Made by a program: the position numbers and the translations under genes. From the NCBI GenBank assembly GCA_023935145.1, contig CM043700.1, positions 139,589,328 through 139,653,327 on the forward strand: a stretch of DNA of 64,000 bases. Direction: 5' to 3'. Below, in pieces: positions 1 through 13,100 of this stretch; the stretch's first letter is position 1; every line of letters starts with the position of its first letter. Below the pieces are notes generated by a model. That model ran no database searches. It was not told where the DNA came from and saw nothing but the letters and a program-made list of their open reading frames with translations. The stretch is from Bretschneidera sinensis (taxonomy: Eukaryota; Streptophyta; Magnoliopsida; Brassicales; Akaniaceae).

Positions 1-3000
1 AATTTTGTGATACCGGCACCGACGGAAAAGGTCAAGATGTACTCGTTGGCATTTTACGCCGCCTGTACGGCCGGTGGGATCTTGAGCTGTGGCCTCACTC
101 ACATGGCAGTCACTCCTCTCGATCTCGTTAAATGCAATATGCAGGTACACATTCATTTTTTCACTTGCGTATTTGTTTATTGGTAATTATTTGGTTGATT
201 TCATTACTGTATGAATATATGATTATATGTACAGTTTATATGAAGTTTTATTGTCATTAATTTGAGCAAACTTAAGATTTTGTAATCATGATTAGTGCTT
301 GTTACGTGGACGCTTTGTTATTCAGCGCAATATTTAATGTTTCTTGCTCTTTCGGTTGGTGATTTGAGATTTATGCGTTTAAGGTTTGGAGCTACTTTTC
401 TTCTGGTAGTAGGTTTTTTTTTTAAAAAAAATTTCTAATAAGAGACTATGGTATATTTTAAAAAATAAAATTATCACAAATATATTCAAGGGCTTGTGTG
501 TATGTATTTGGTATTTTGTGAAGATCATATAACCCAATTATGATTGCAAGAAGCTCATTAATGATTGAGTAACGAGAAACAACGAACATCAATTTATACA
601 TCTCATACTCCCAACCAATGAAATTTTGTCACATAAATGTGAAATGAAAATTTTATTTCAAATTCTTTTGTGTTATTAATAAAGTTTTAAAAAATTATCA
701 ATAAAATTTTAAATATTACCAATAGAATTTCAAGAGATGTATCTTTTGCTATATGTAACGGTTGTGTATGTATCAATGCTCTTAATGATTAGTCAAACTT
801 ACCATCATACCTCCCTATTTAAGTATGATTATACTATTGATAATAAGACATAGAACATATTTTTAGGTCACTGACCATATTTATTTTTAATATAAAAGAA
901 CATAGGCTTTGAAAGGGTACTTATGGTCTGTTTGATATTCAAAAGGTGTTAATTTTGTAGCATAATTTATCTGCCTGTTTGACCCACGTGTATTTTTTAA
1001 ACTAATATATGACATTGTCGAACCATTAGTAACACTAATTTTATTATAGTACACAATTTTTTTATTTTAATGTACTACAAATTTGTCGGACATTACACTT
1101 TGAATATTTTTTAACAGTCCAAATCAACAGAGGATTTTTTTTAAAAAAATAGATGAATCACATAGTTACTTTGTTTGACACTCAAATTCAAGTCCGGGTA
1201 ACAGAGATCATCGAAAGCTTCGTGGATAAAGTTGTCGATAATATTAGGAGCATCTCCTGTACCGGTTTTTTAAACACATTGATGTCATGTTCTTTTGCCA
1301 AAATTTCAGATTGACCCAGCTAAGTACAAGAGCATTACATCTGGATTCGGAGTTTTGCTCAAAGAGCAGGGAATTAGGGGCTTCTTCAGGGGTTGGGTGC
1401 CGACCTTGCTTGGTTATAGTGCTCAGGGTGCTTGCAAGTTTGGATTATATGAGTTCTTTAAGAACTACTATTCAGACATTGCTGGGCCTGAGTATGCAAC
1501 CAAGTACAAGACCTTGATATATCTCGCGGGTTCAGCGTCCGCTGAAGTGATTGCTGATGTTGCACTCTGCCCCATGGAGGCAGTGAAAGTTCGCGTCCAA
1601 ACTCAGCCTGGTTTTGCCCGGGGTTTGTCAGACGGGTTGCCGAAGTTCATCAAGGCTGAAGGTGCTCTTGGGTATGGTTATCCCCCATTGAAGTTGGTTT
1701 CATTTATAATTTATGGACTCTTTATTTTAGTTTTAACGTGATTGCTTTATATGCTTGCAGATTGTACAAAGGGCTTGTTCCTCTTTGGGGACGTCAGATT
1801 CCATGTAAGCCAAAATATTTTCACTATTTCATGTGTTCCGGTTTATCTATTTGTTAGGGTGTTTGAATTTCCTTGATCTTTAGTGCTATGATATTTTAAT
1901 ATGAACTGTACGCATCAATTTATTATCCTCTGATTTATTGTAATTTTTCTTTTAGCTACCTCAGTCAAACCGTTTCTTGTTCTCTGTACATCCATTTATG
2001 GATTTTCCTTTTCTTTTAGCTACATCAGTTGAATCAATAGAATGGCGTGGCTATTGTGCGTCTTTAGAAGCATCATTTACTTTGCTTCATTAACACACTT
2101 GATTCAATTCCAAGCACATTCATTAACAGATTTCTATCTTCATCTCGCTTTATTTGATGATATCATATATTGTCCAGTGTTTTCAGCTAGATAATGTCTG
2201 GGAGTGAGAAGCAATAATCTTGCTGTATCTCAATTACTCTCTTATTGTGTCGTTAAATGTTAACAGCCTATGCTCATACTCGAACTATTCTTTTCTGTCA
2301 TTCATCACTTATCTAGTTGGATTGAGGAGAATGGAGTTCTTTTCCTCATCTCTCTCAATCTGAACATACCATAAAGATTTTCCCTTCTTGAATCTTATTT
2401 GATATAACTGGTTGGTTAATGACAACTAAAAAGAGCTTAATGTTATTGTATTAGTATATTTTGATAGGAGGGGATAATTAAAATGGGTAATTTTGCAGAT
2501 ACAACGATGAAATTTGCAACTTTTGAGACTACTGTGGAGCTGATATACAAGCATGCCATCCCAACCCCAAAAAAGGCAGTGCAGTAACACACTGCAGCTT
2601 GGAGTGAGCTTTGCTGGTGGATATATTGCTGGTGTTTTCTGTGCTATTGTCTCACACCCAGCTGACAACTTGGTCTCTTTTCTCAACAACGCCAAGGGGG
2701 CAACTGTTGGTGATGTGAGTGAATGTTATCCCCTTTAGATCCCATCGACATTTATACTTGTTCTTTTCATATGTTCATCTGCTTTGTTTTGTTTTCCTCC
2801 GCCTGTTGCAGGCGGTGAAAAAGCTAGGGTTATTGGGTCTTTTTACGCATGGCCTCCCCCTTCGTATCGTCATGATCGGAACACTTACAGGAGCCCAGTG
2901 GGGGATTTATGATTCTTTCAAAGTTTTTGTCGGACTGTAAGTTTTCTCAACAGAATTTGGTATGATTGTTCTAATGGTCGCTCAATGTTTGTTTGCTATA

Positions 3001-3141
3001 AGATGCTCGGAGATTATGCTTAGTGGACTGCCATTTAGTGTTCATTGCTTGCCTGTTTAGTCAAATGATTTTGGGCTTGTTGCTTTCTTCAGGCCAACCA
3101 CAGGTGGTGCTGCTTCTGCTCCTACTGTTGCAAAGGCATGA
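1..3141 (+). CDS. PHT3: Mitochondrial phosphate carrier protein, PHT3 family (5'-partial, frameshifted)
   Basis: Inner-membrane carrier that imports inorganic phosphate into the mitochondrial matrix. Exons: <1-144, 1310-1671, 1761-1804, 2499-2714, 2812-2936, 3093-3141, all with GT-AG introns. The window opens inside the first of three carrier repeats. The three signature motifs are visible as [10 protein letters not shown] (end of the first exon), [11 protein letters not shown] (exon 1310-1671) and [10 protein letters not shown] (exon 2499-2714). The C-terminal part [19 protein letters not shown] is typical of plant PHT3;1-type carriers, and the protein ends in a Thr/Gly/Ala-rich tail. Odd point: exon 2499-2714 needs a one-base shift within the six A's at 2569-2574. 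Read straight through, it stops at TAA 2585-2587; with one A fewer, the family sequence continues to the end. All other junctions keep frame. This is either a homopolymer sequencing error or a recent loss of function. Family assignment is certain; which PHT3 paralogue is not. Confidence 0.93.
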
Positions 3142-5109
3142 ATTTAGAGCTACGGGCATGCTAGCAAGAGTCGCTTTTACAATCGTGGAACACCGTACGC
3201 TCTCTCTGAATAACACCTGCCCAACACTAAAAGTAAAGAAACCGAAAACCCAACAATACCGGTTACAATCAATAATAAAAATAAAAACTAGTAACCAATA
3301 TAATACTCCAAACTCTTTACAGGATGTTTTGTATGAGAGAGAAGTGCATGCGTCTGTTGTAATCTCGTCAAATTATATATGGAAAATTTCAGTTTCACAG
3401 GTCTGAATTTTAATTTGTTTTATTTCCTTCTCTATTCTCTCTTCGCTGTAATCACCACTATTTGATTTGAAGATGATCACTGAGAAAACATTTTCCTTTA
3501 TTTTCTCTGGAAATAATTCAACTTCGTTATCTCTTCCTCTTTTCTCTTGGATCTAATCATACGAAGAGATAAGCAAGTGAGATTCTAGTATGAGCCATTA
3601 TCATTTCCTGTTGGTCGTTAGTAGCTTTAGATATGTAGATCAGCCCTCATTGTTGCAGATTTTAATAAGATGTAGTTGAATTTCTAATCTTTTTCTGCTC
3701 AAGATAAGGGTTTTATGTAGTTTTTTTATCTTGCTTTTCAATAGAGATTTTAAGGGCTTGAGTTTAGAGAAAAGTCATGCCTTTTGTTTCTGATTTTCCC
3801 GGAAAGTTGAGAATTTTCCGGAAAAATGTTGTAGATTTTCCATTCCAGGTATCGAATGTTAAATAAGTGAAAGAAAATGAGAATTTTGATCAATTTTTAA
3901 TTGGGTATTTAGTGATTTTTTTTTTTTTTTTTTTGGCAGTTGAGTTTATCTTGCCTCCATAGTTTCCTGGAGCTTGGTTGCAAATACGTGAAAGGAGTAG
4001 AATTTTTTTTTGAAAGGAATAGGGAAAAAATTGAGAAAAAATGAGCAACTTATGTAATGGAAAAGAGGAAAGCATAGGTCTGGAGTTATGTTAGATACTT
4101 ACCAAAAAAATTGATAAGAGAAAATAATGTAGAATTGAAAGATAACAAAACAAAGAATAAAATTGAAAAACCCAGAGAAAATAATAAGATGAGAAAATGA
4201 ATGATTGATTTTTGGGGCCAAAATTGCTTTTGGGACGAGAGAGACGGGTCGGTAAACGACGGATGGAGAGCCCTGACCGACCGACCGTAACACTCCCTTT
4301 TATTGCTAATGTCCTTCGCAGAAATTTCAGAGGGGGGTTTCCCTTTAGACAGATCAATAAAAGTTGCGTGATGGCTGCTATGGTCACTATATTCTTTGTA
4401 AGACAGTTACCTCTTTTGCACTGCCCTTGTTCTTGCTGGCCTAGTTGATTTGTGAGAGGATAGCGTTCCTCTATCCTCATTGGGTACTTATTGTAGTTGA
4501 TATTTTGATCATAGTTTCTATACGTAGGGTGTATATCAATATAAACATATTTTTGTTACTAGATTCAAGCGTGTTGATGATTTTATTTTTCCCGTGTTTC
4601 GTAGTCTGGAATTGAGAAATTGAAAATGAAATTGCATGGAAATTATATTTCTCCTACAATTTACTATTGAAAAAAAGTAACATTTATGAATGGAGATAAA
4701 CGAATATTAATTGCATTGGTCGTAATATCCAAAACAAATAAAATATCAGTAACCTTCCTAGTGGTTTGACGAAGAATATGACATATTCAAAAGGTTGTGC
4801 AGGTACCTTTGAGGGGTGTAGCAATGGTAGATCCTTGCTCCTTGTAGACCTTGTCTTTGAGATGGTGGCTGATTGCTGTTTATGGGCAATCCACAAGAAG
4901 TCCTGCCAGTTACTATACTCCTCCCCATATTCCCTTAAGCGAATTGGGAAACATTTTTCTTATCATATAGTATGGAATTTTTGTTCACTTTCTATTGCGT
5001 TCAACAAGTGTGGGTGGCTGTGGACTTAGCTGTTACACACCTTTTCCTTGTGAGGACAATCCCCGAGTTTGATTCGGGTTATCATCATTTCAATTAAAAG
5101 GAAAGCATC
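3142..5109. other. Intergenic spacer between two convergent genes
   Basis: This holds the 3' flanks of the phosphate carrier (left) and the poly(A) polymerase gene (right, minus strand). The first few hundred bases are probably 3' UTR, with AATAAA-like A-rich stretches near 3270-3290. Poly(T)/poly(A) runs occur near 3917-3935. No ORF here resembles a protein family. Short open frames at 4091-4480 lie in low-complexity sequence. Confidence 0.6.
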
Positions 5110-8100
5110 TTATGAAGGATTATGCTCTTGGGTTAGGTTAAGAGGGTATACAGTATCAAAGACAATCCTTGCAAACATATGCCGAACTTCTTGCAGGTTT
5201 CCCAAAGCTAACAACTCATAGTCAATCTTGCTGTCTTGCTTCGCCACAAATCCCTTCTCTCGACCATTCCTCACACACTCAAAAATCTTGCCCACTCTCA
5301 AATACAATGCCAATGGAATTAATACCTGCACATTTGAGATTGAAAAGAATCAGTCATACTTGCATGATAATAACCAGTGCACACACAAAGAAGCCACACG
5401 AATCACTGTCCATCCAATAGGAGAGAGATGAGAATGCCTCATGGTTCACTATTTCAGGAATTACTTCACACGAGATTATGATCTTCATTAATCGCTAATT
5501 TTCCTTGTCAATGAGAACCAGTAAGAACTCCCGAGGCATGATACAGATATTTTTGGATTGAGTCCACTACACCAGATTCCAGAAGACTAGAAAAGAAGGA
5601 AAAGAAGAAGAAACGGTGCTCACCAGATCTGAAAATGGGGCTTGAGGATACCCTGCCATTGCCTGAGAGAGAAAATACTCATCAGTCATCTCGTTCAAGG
5701 CACCTTTAACAGATGCAGCTAGATCCATAACCTCATCCACTAATGTTTGAGAATCCAAATTCTTTGGTTCTAATAATTCTTGAAAGCTAACATCATGAGG
5801 CCTAGTGATCCTCCTCGCAATGTTGACAGCTTCAAACATATCTCCACCATTGTGGATAGCAAGGCCAAATGTAGCAACCACCAAAGGATCCCTCGGTCGG
5901 TCAGACAGTGCATTATGGAATCCCAAGATTCCAAACCTGAAAATGATAAGCGAACATTTCATGACATTGGTGGCAACATGAGCTCCATAAAATTTTGTTT
6001 CTGTAAATAAGTGGCATGAAGAAATTAAATTTAGCTGGTAGGGAGATGAGTAATCCACATTTAGCACTAACAAGCTAGATACCCACAAGACCAAACTCAG
6101 ATCTTCCTACAGCATTGGGTAACTAGATTCCAGGGATGTGCACAGCTAAACCTTATCTTCCTTTAAAAGTTCCCTATTTTGGTCACATAGGCAGTTACTC
6201 TGGTTTTCTTTACATGTTTGCCATAGAAGAATTTGGAAAAGAATGGAAGATCCTTGAAGTATATCATACATTAGATGGCAACCACAAATACCATGGTGTA
6301 GCATGAGTTACAGCAAATATCAATATAATGAACTTTTGTTGGAAAAGACTAAATCATTCTAAAGAAAACTAAATTTTTATTATTTTTGTGAAGTGAATCT
6401 AAAGTAATGTATGAGCATTTTCTTGTTGATCAGGATCTTACCATAAGCTACTGTGGCAAGGTCTGTCGGGTGCCAAAAGTTTATCCAAATTAGAAAACAG
6501 AGACTGCAGATTAAATATCACAAAATTAAATCAGTTCTGCGCTTGGAATTATACTAATCTAACAGATACCCAAACACCAGATTAACTTGAAAGCTCTGAT
6601 TGAGAAAAAGAAAAAGAAAATGTGGGAGACAAATCAAGAGAAAGCACATATACTTCGATGGCGAATTATTATTAGCAGTGGGAGACAAAGTGTAAGGCAG
6701 CTAAAATGAGATTTATAAAAGAGGAAACCAATTGTGTCTTATACACAAATGTCACTATTATAAGATTTGTCTCAGTAGAAAAGCAGGTCAAGGAAGTTCT
6801 ACAGCTTAGGCAAAGACTTAGAGAGACTAGAAGCACGGTCGTCTGGAGCTCTAAACCTTACTGTTCCTGTTAAGCCTAAAACAAGTGATTGAAAAAAAAA
6901 AACATTACCAAAAGCATGTTAGATCTCTTGTCACGTCTTCGGAAGCCACTACGAACAAAATATGCTGCCTGTGAGATGAAGTTACATCAAAAACTGCAGT
7001 AGAACAACTAACAAGCAGCAGATAAAACAAAAGTATCAGATTCTTACCTGAATGGGAAGAAGTATTTCGAGGAGCCCAAATTTCCATAATAACCTCAAAG
7101 AAGCTCCAGCAGAACCATATGCTAGCATGTAGTTCATTTCCATCAGGAGTCTTCCCTGAAACGTTGAGATAAGATAATTAAAGTCGGACAAATATTTTCA
7201 TGTAAATCAAATGAAAGAAAACCGCAAAAGAAGCAAGAAAGAGCTCTTTGAATACCTTATCAAGTGTTAATACTGAACAAGATAGATTTTTGATGAAATG
7301 AGCTGTTTCCCTTGAAAAACGGAATCCTAAACGGGCAGCAATTCTTATTGCGCGTAGGATACGAGCTGCAGAGAATATGGAGTCAGATACCACTTCCTTG
7401 GTTAGGAAAAGAAGCATCAACTGTGTGTGCGTGTGGGAGTGCCTAGTACAAAAATTAATTAGCAGTACCAATTTTACACAGTAAAAAATGAACAAACTAA
7501 TTGAGGGAAAATGTGGACGTAAACTCACCACAATCCTGTTGGAAAGAAGTATTTGCAGGAATCATAGTTCGTACCTATGCCCAGAGACGATGAACGAGAA
7601 TAGTTAACATTTCCAAATAATCTAAAGAAACACAATAAACAATTGTTTTGAAATACATGCACACTTTAGCTTTTCTAATATCTTCTAATCCTCCCATGTA
7701 GTCGTACACTACTTTTACATATGGATCAAACATCAACCTGCAGAAAGAAATAAGCATGTCAAAAAAAAGAGAAAAGAAAAGCTAGGAAGCTGCTATGATA
7801 CAATCCTAATGAATCGGGAATACAACGAACAAGACATTCAAAGGCACACTAAAACAAGCAAAATGGTAGTTTTAAATTTCAATGATCAAAGGGTCATATA
7901 AACAACCCGTTAATTGTAAAGTCCCGCTGCAAACAGTTCCTCCAACGAATGTAATCCTTCTCATCACAGCCACTGGGTCTTCCAAATTCATAACTCGAGT
8001 ACCTACCAAACGTTCGTCCACGTGTGCTAAAACTTGAAACCTAGTACATAAAAAGAAAAAAAAATTGAAATGAAACAAAACAAAATGACTAATCGAAACT

Positions 8101-10044
8101 TAATATCACAGCCTTCGCCAAGCACAATATTTATCGAGTACCAGCTAAGCAAAATTTCCAAAATTCTATAAGTGGGAAAAGGATATTATAAATAAGATAC
8201 CAAAAGGAAACAACAAACCTCGACAATGTTATCCCCAATGTGCACATGACATATGGGAAACCTTTTGCCCACTATTTCACACCTTGAGAATGTCCTCATC
8301 ACCTGCATACTGGGAGAAAATTAATCATGAACTTGAAAGCTTAAATGGCATTTTTTTTAAATAACACTGCACTCATTATAGAGATCTCAAGTGTAAGGAA
8401 CCCTTGAAATTAATCTGTTCATGGGGAGTAGAAGAATTAAGAGAAAAAAACTGAGGCAGGCTCCTTCCAGACACCATAAAGGCATGTTATTATTTATTGA
8501 GCTCATGGATGGAAAGACCCCATTACAGTCTAGCCCATTAAGTCAGATCCCTTCTCCCATCAGTAAACCCTACTCCAGATATTCCAAAGAACATGCAGAT
8601 GGTAGAACTGCCCATCAAGACTACCATAAAGAAATACTGAGAGGGAGAGGAAACTCTGCCTTAGACATGCATGAATTATGTGTGCTGTGAGTAGGGGTGC
8701 ACATGGGAAGATTTTTGGTTTGCCCTAAAAACTCAAGCCAACGTGCTAGAGCTGGATTGGAGAAAACCTCAACCCAAACCCAACCGTAACCCGACCAACC
8801 TGACCAAACCGGTATTTAGAAATTAATTCAAATATAGTACATAAAAAAAATTCTACTACAATGGTTCATCATCTATTGGTTCCAATTTCGATCCATACAA
8901 GAAATTCATTAGATCTTACAAATCCATCACTCACAAAGTTCCAAAGATCCTTGATTAACTTAACACAAACCAACTAAATTTAATACAAACTATAAAAACA
9001 ATAAATATATACTAAATTGTTTGACACATACATCACTAATACAATATATCCTACAAATATCCCACAAATTAGATTCTAAATTCCAATTTCCCTCATCATT
9101 GATTAAGATAGAACTTTTAGAGATGTTTGAAGAATCAACTTTTTGAAATATATATAGGGGAATGCTAACTTGCTACACTTAAAGGCACAAGTTAGCATTA
9201 TGCCCAAATTTACTTGGACTAAAACTGACACCTCACTAAAGTAAGGACATTTAAGTAAATTGAAATAAAATAAATTAATTAAAAAAAATCTTAATCTGTC
9301 TTCTACAATGGATCTGTCTCTCTCTCACTATTCCCCTCTCTTCTGATTGAAAAATTCTCGATTCAGCCCCTTTCTCTTTTGCCTCTCATCCTCTCATAAC
9401 TTTTCATCTCTAGTTTCTTTCCTCGTCGAGTAATTTCCGAACTCGAGCCTCACAATTGTCGTCGGTGATGTGGAGATTATAAAGCGTTTATACAGTGAAA
9501 ATCATCACTATCTCATGATTTGCACCTATTTCATCATTCTTTGCTCAAACAAATTAAGGAGCAGTAATTGTGCAAGTCATCATGGGCCAATTTCATCCTT
9601 GGGGCCCCATTTCTCTATCTCTCTGCTACACTAAAATTATGTACCTTAAGAGTTTTTAGTGCTTTGCTTTGTTAGAAATCTAACCATTACACAACAAATT
9701 CCTTGAATTTAGTCTCCAAATTGATTAATTAAGTTGAATCTGCTGTTAAACTATTAAGATTATGCTTATAAAAAAACTAATACGATTATGATCTGCTAGG
9801 TTAAAGTTTAGGCCGTGTGGATGGTGATATGTATTTGTAGCAACGTCATGTATGAAAGTTATTGAGAATTATAAGAACAAAGCCTCTCATTTTCGTTCAA
9901 AATCCACAAGCCCAGAAAACGGAAAACCATTACACCTACCCCTACCCATTATCAACATTTTGAGTATACTTACAGGGTAATATTGTCCAAGTAAATTTGG
10001 GCACAATGCTAACTTGTGCCTACAGTGTGGTAAGTTAGCATTCC

Positions 10045-10106
<62 letters not shown>

Positions 10107-13100
10107 CTAACTTACAACACTTAATATGTAAGTTTGCACTGTACTCCTATTTACTTGGAAAAAAATATCCATAAGCGTTTGGCTTAACAAAATGATAACA
10201 ATGAGTTGGCTGGTAATTTCACTCATCCTTGTTTCCTCTTTTGACTTTTTCGATTTGTGGTCTTCTCTGTCTGCATAGTCTCTCCCTGTCGTACCAATTT
10301 TTTTCATCCTCTTCCTTGTACTGTTTCTGTTTCTTTTTTTTTTTACTTTTTCTCTCTCTAAAATCTCAAATCAAAATGTTTTGAAAATACATATGAAGAG
10401 CTTAAGAAATGTCAAGAGAATGGGCGAAGTTCGAGATTAATCTACATCAATTAATGACAAGGAAACTGAATACACAAAGATAAATGAATTATATTTGCAA
10501 TCAGTTTTACAAATAACCAGCACATGAAAAGACAAACAAGATTGATTGGTGGTTTACAAAGCCAAAAAGAAGACTAGTTAATGGATATTGTCTAAAAGAA
10601 GTTTTAACAGGACCTTGGAATTCATAAGAAATATATATTCTCATCAAGGAGTCCAACTTTCATTTGATGCTCAGGAAGCATTTTGGGTTGAGACTTGAGA
10701 AAGATTAGATAAAAAAACATTGCAGATGAGTTGATGAGATAGAAAACCAAGCAAAATGGAGAATTATGTGAAACAAAAAGAGCTGAATCAGTGAAGTGGA
10801 AGAGGAAATGGATGAGTTCACAATTACAAGCCTACCCCCATTATCACCCGTTCATCATACTAAACCGTACGGATATTTTTGTCCAAGCAAATGAACGATT
10901 CGAGATCGGTCGATCATACGAATTATAAACAAAAAGAAAATAAGACAGAATATACTCATGTTCACCCCAAAATAGGGCTATGTCCTGCCAAAACACTATA
11001 ATCAACCACACAAATCTCTCATTTCAATGTGCGCTCAGTACATAGAGAATATTTATAAGCAGCTTAAAACGTCATGCTGCACCCTAACCCCCGCCCTCTC
11101 ACCGGGGAGCGGGATCCCGTGATCGTCGAAAGTTCTACAAATTTGAACCCGTGAAGTATGCGCCAACTCTAACAGCAAATTGGTGTACAAGGCTAACTTA
11201 CACATTAAGTGTTATGAGCTAACATTCCCCTATGAATATACATAATTAAATATATAAGCTACTCGACTACTACTTTAAGTTGGTTTATGATATTCTGAAA
11301 CCACAACCCAAACCACCGGTTTATGCATTTCTCCAATTCAAATCCAAACCGACACCCCCCAAAAACCAAACCAACCCATTGAGTCAATCTGATTCAGTTT
11401 GACAATTTGAACAGTTCATAGCACACCTCAAGTTGTGAGTGACTACTGTTAACATGTTATTTGTTTATCTCGATGGTGTTTGTTTTAACATGAATTATAG
11501 TTCATGGCGTTTTCTGCTCAAAATAAAGGTATGCTATTAACTTAGATATTGTATTTGATTAATTATATACTACTGCCAAGCTCACATAACTGTGTGGGTT
11601 CTTGCCCCTCTCTTCTTCCCTTATGTAAGCCAAAGGGTGCCACATGGCAGCCTTATATAAGGTACACCCTTTGGCTTAATATTAAGAAAGATGCATGTAT
11701 GAATGTTTTAATCGCTTGCATAGATTCCCAAATTTTCTAGCAAGAAATATCAGCAAATCATGTTTAAAGTGCGGTCAATTCCTTAACCACAATTATAACT
11801 CAATTAGATTAAAAAAAATACTTCTGACCCCTTAAACATAGCCCGCTCTAATACCACTTGTTGCAAAATTAAGATCTATGCAAGCGATTAGAACACTCAT
11901 ACAGGCATATACAATTAATTAAATACAATATCTAGGTTAATAATGTACATTGTATGTTTCTTGTCAAAACAAACACCACTAAAATAAACATATAACATGT
12001 AGCCACTCACAACACGCACTTAATGGGTAGTCCTACCATCTATATATTCTTTGAAATATATAGACTATGGTTTAATGATAAAAGAGAGGAATTGACCTAA
12101 TAGGCTAAACTGTAATTGGATCCTCCAATCCATGAACTTAATATATAATAGTAGGCATCTATACCATTATCCAATCAAGCTTAAAGCTTTATTCATAAGC
12201 TGTATCATGGCCAAAAAAACTTTATGGTCACCCCTTCGTATGGGCTTTACTGCTAATGTGCTCTAAACCAATGAACCCATTTTTACAAAACTCAAATTCA
12301 CAATCAATATAAGCCGACAAATATTGGAAAAAATCCAATAATGTCTGTCAAAAAAGAGACCACTTTCTAAGAAAACAAAGTCATAAGCAACACCTAAGCA
12401 TAACATGAAAGTAGAAATTGTGAGTAACCTCTTTAAGTTCAGCAGAAGTTATTATGTCAAAGTCTTTCGGTATTCGCTTCAAGATAAGATCCCTTACACA
12501 ACCTCCAACAAGGTAAACCTCGTAGCCTACAACATTATTAGGAAAACAAAAAAATGGTATCAGAACTAATTAGACAAAAGTTTCATTCATGTCAAATTTG
12601 ACCAAGAGAGAGTTCAGAGCTACACCTAAAATTCTAAAAGGAACATGAATTTCATTCCAACTAATAAAATTATTAGCTCATATCATTTTTCAGCAGATAA
12701 AACAAGACCATTAGATACCTTTTCTCTTGAGCCCATTAAGGACTTTTCTCGTGGGATTCGCAATCAACGAAGTACAAATTCCAAGGTCCTTAGAGCTCAA
12801 CTTCTTCCACTTTGGTGCCTTACCATCCCCTGCACCCACTTTAAAATTATACCCAAAATCCTCAACATTATTAGATTATAATAAAGCAATAAAACTGACC
12901 ACAAACACAATTCAATAAAATAAATTTTCTTACTAGAAAACTCTAAATTCTCAATCAAAATTAAAAATCCAAAAGGTTCACTTGCCTTTTCCGTAAGAAG
13001 CGATATTAAAATTATGACTGGTTTCCTTGAGGACACACTCTGGCTCATCAAGGGTCTGGATTGCAGCAATAGAACTTAACCGAATCTGCAAAGAAACGAA

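Larger units (their letters stand above)
8693..11432. mobile_element. hAT-like transposon remnant in intron 4, split by later insertions
   Basis: The left end starts AGGGGTGCACATGG and the right end, reversed, reads GAGGTGTGCTATG, imperfect ends of the hAT type. It is flanked by an 8-bp near-duplication, CTGTGAGT (8685-8692) and TTGTGAGT (11433-11440). Subterminal stretches contain the ACCAAACCGG-type motifs common in plant hAT MITEs. No transposase is seen, so it was non-autonomous. Two other TIR elements (9157-10046 and 10101-11230) lie inside. The same insertion site sequence can be read uninterrupted in the LTR copy ending at 12014. Confidence 0.5.

Noticed and set aside
3023..3406. 127-codon frame after the phosphate carrier
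   Set aside because: It runs out of frame through the last carrier exon and into the 3' UTR; no family resemblance.
4091..4480. 129-codon minus-strand frame
   Set aside because: Low-complexity Phe/Tyr-rich end, no family resemblance, convergent 3' flank.
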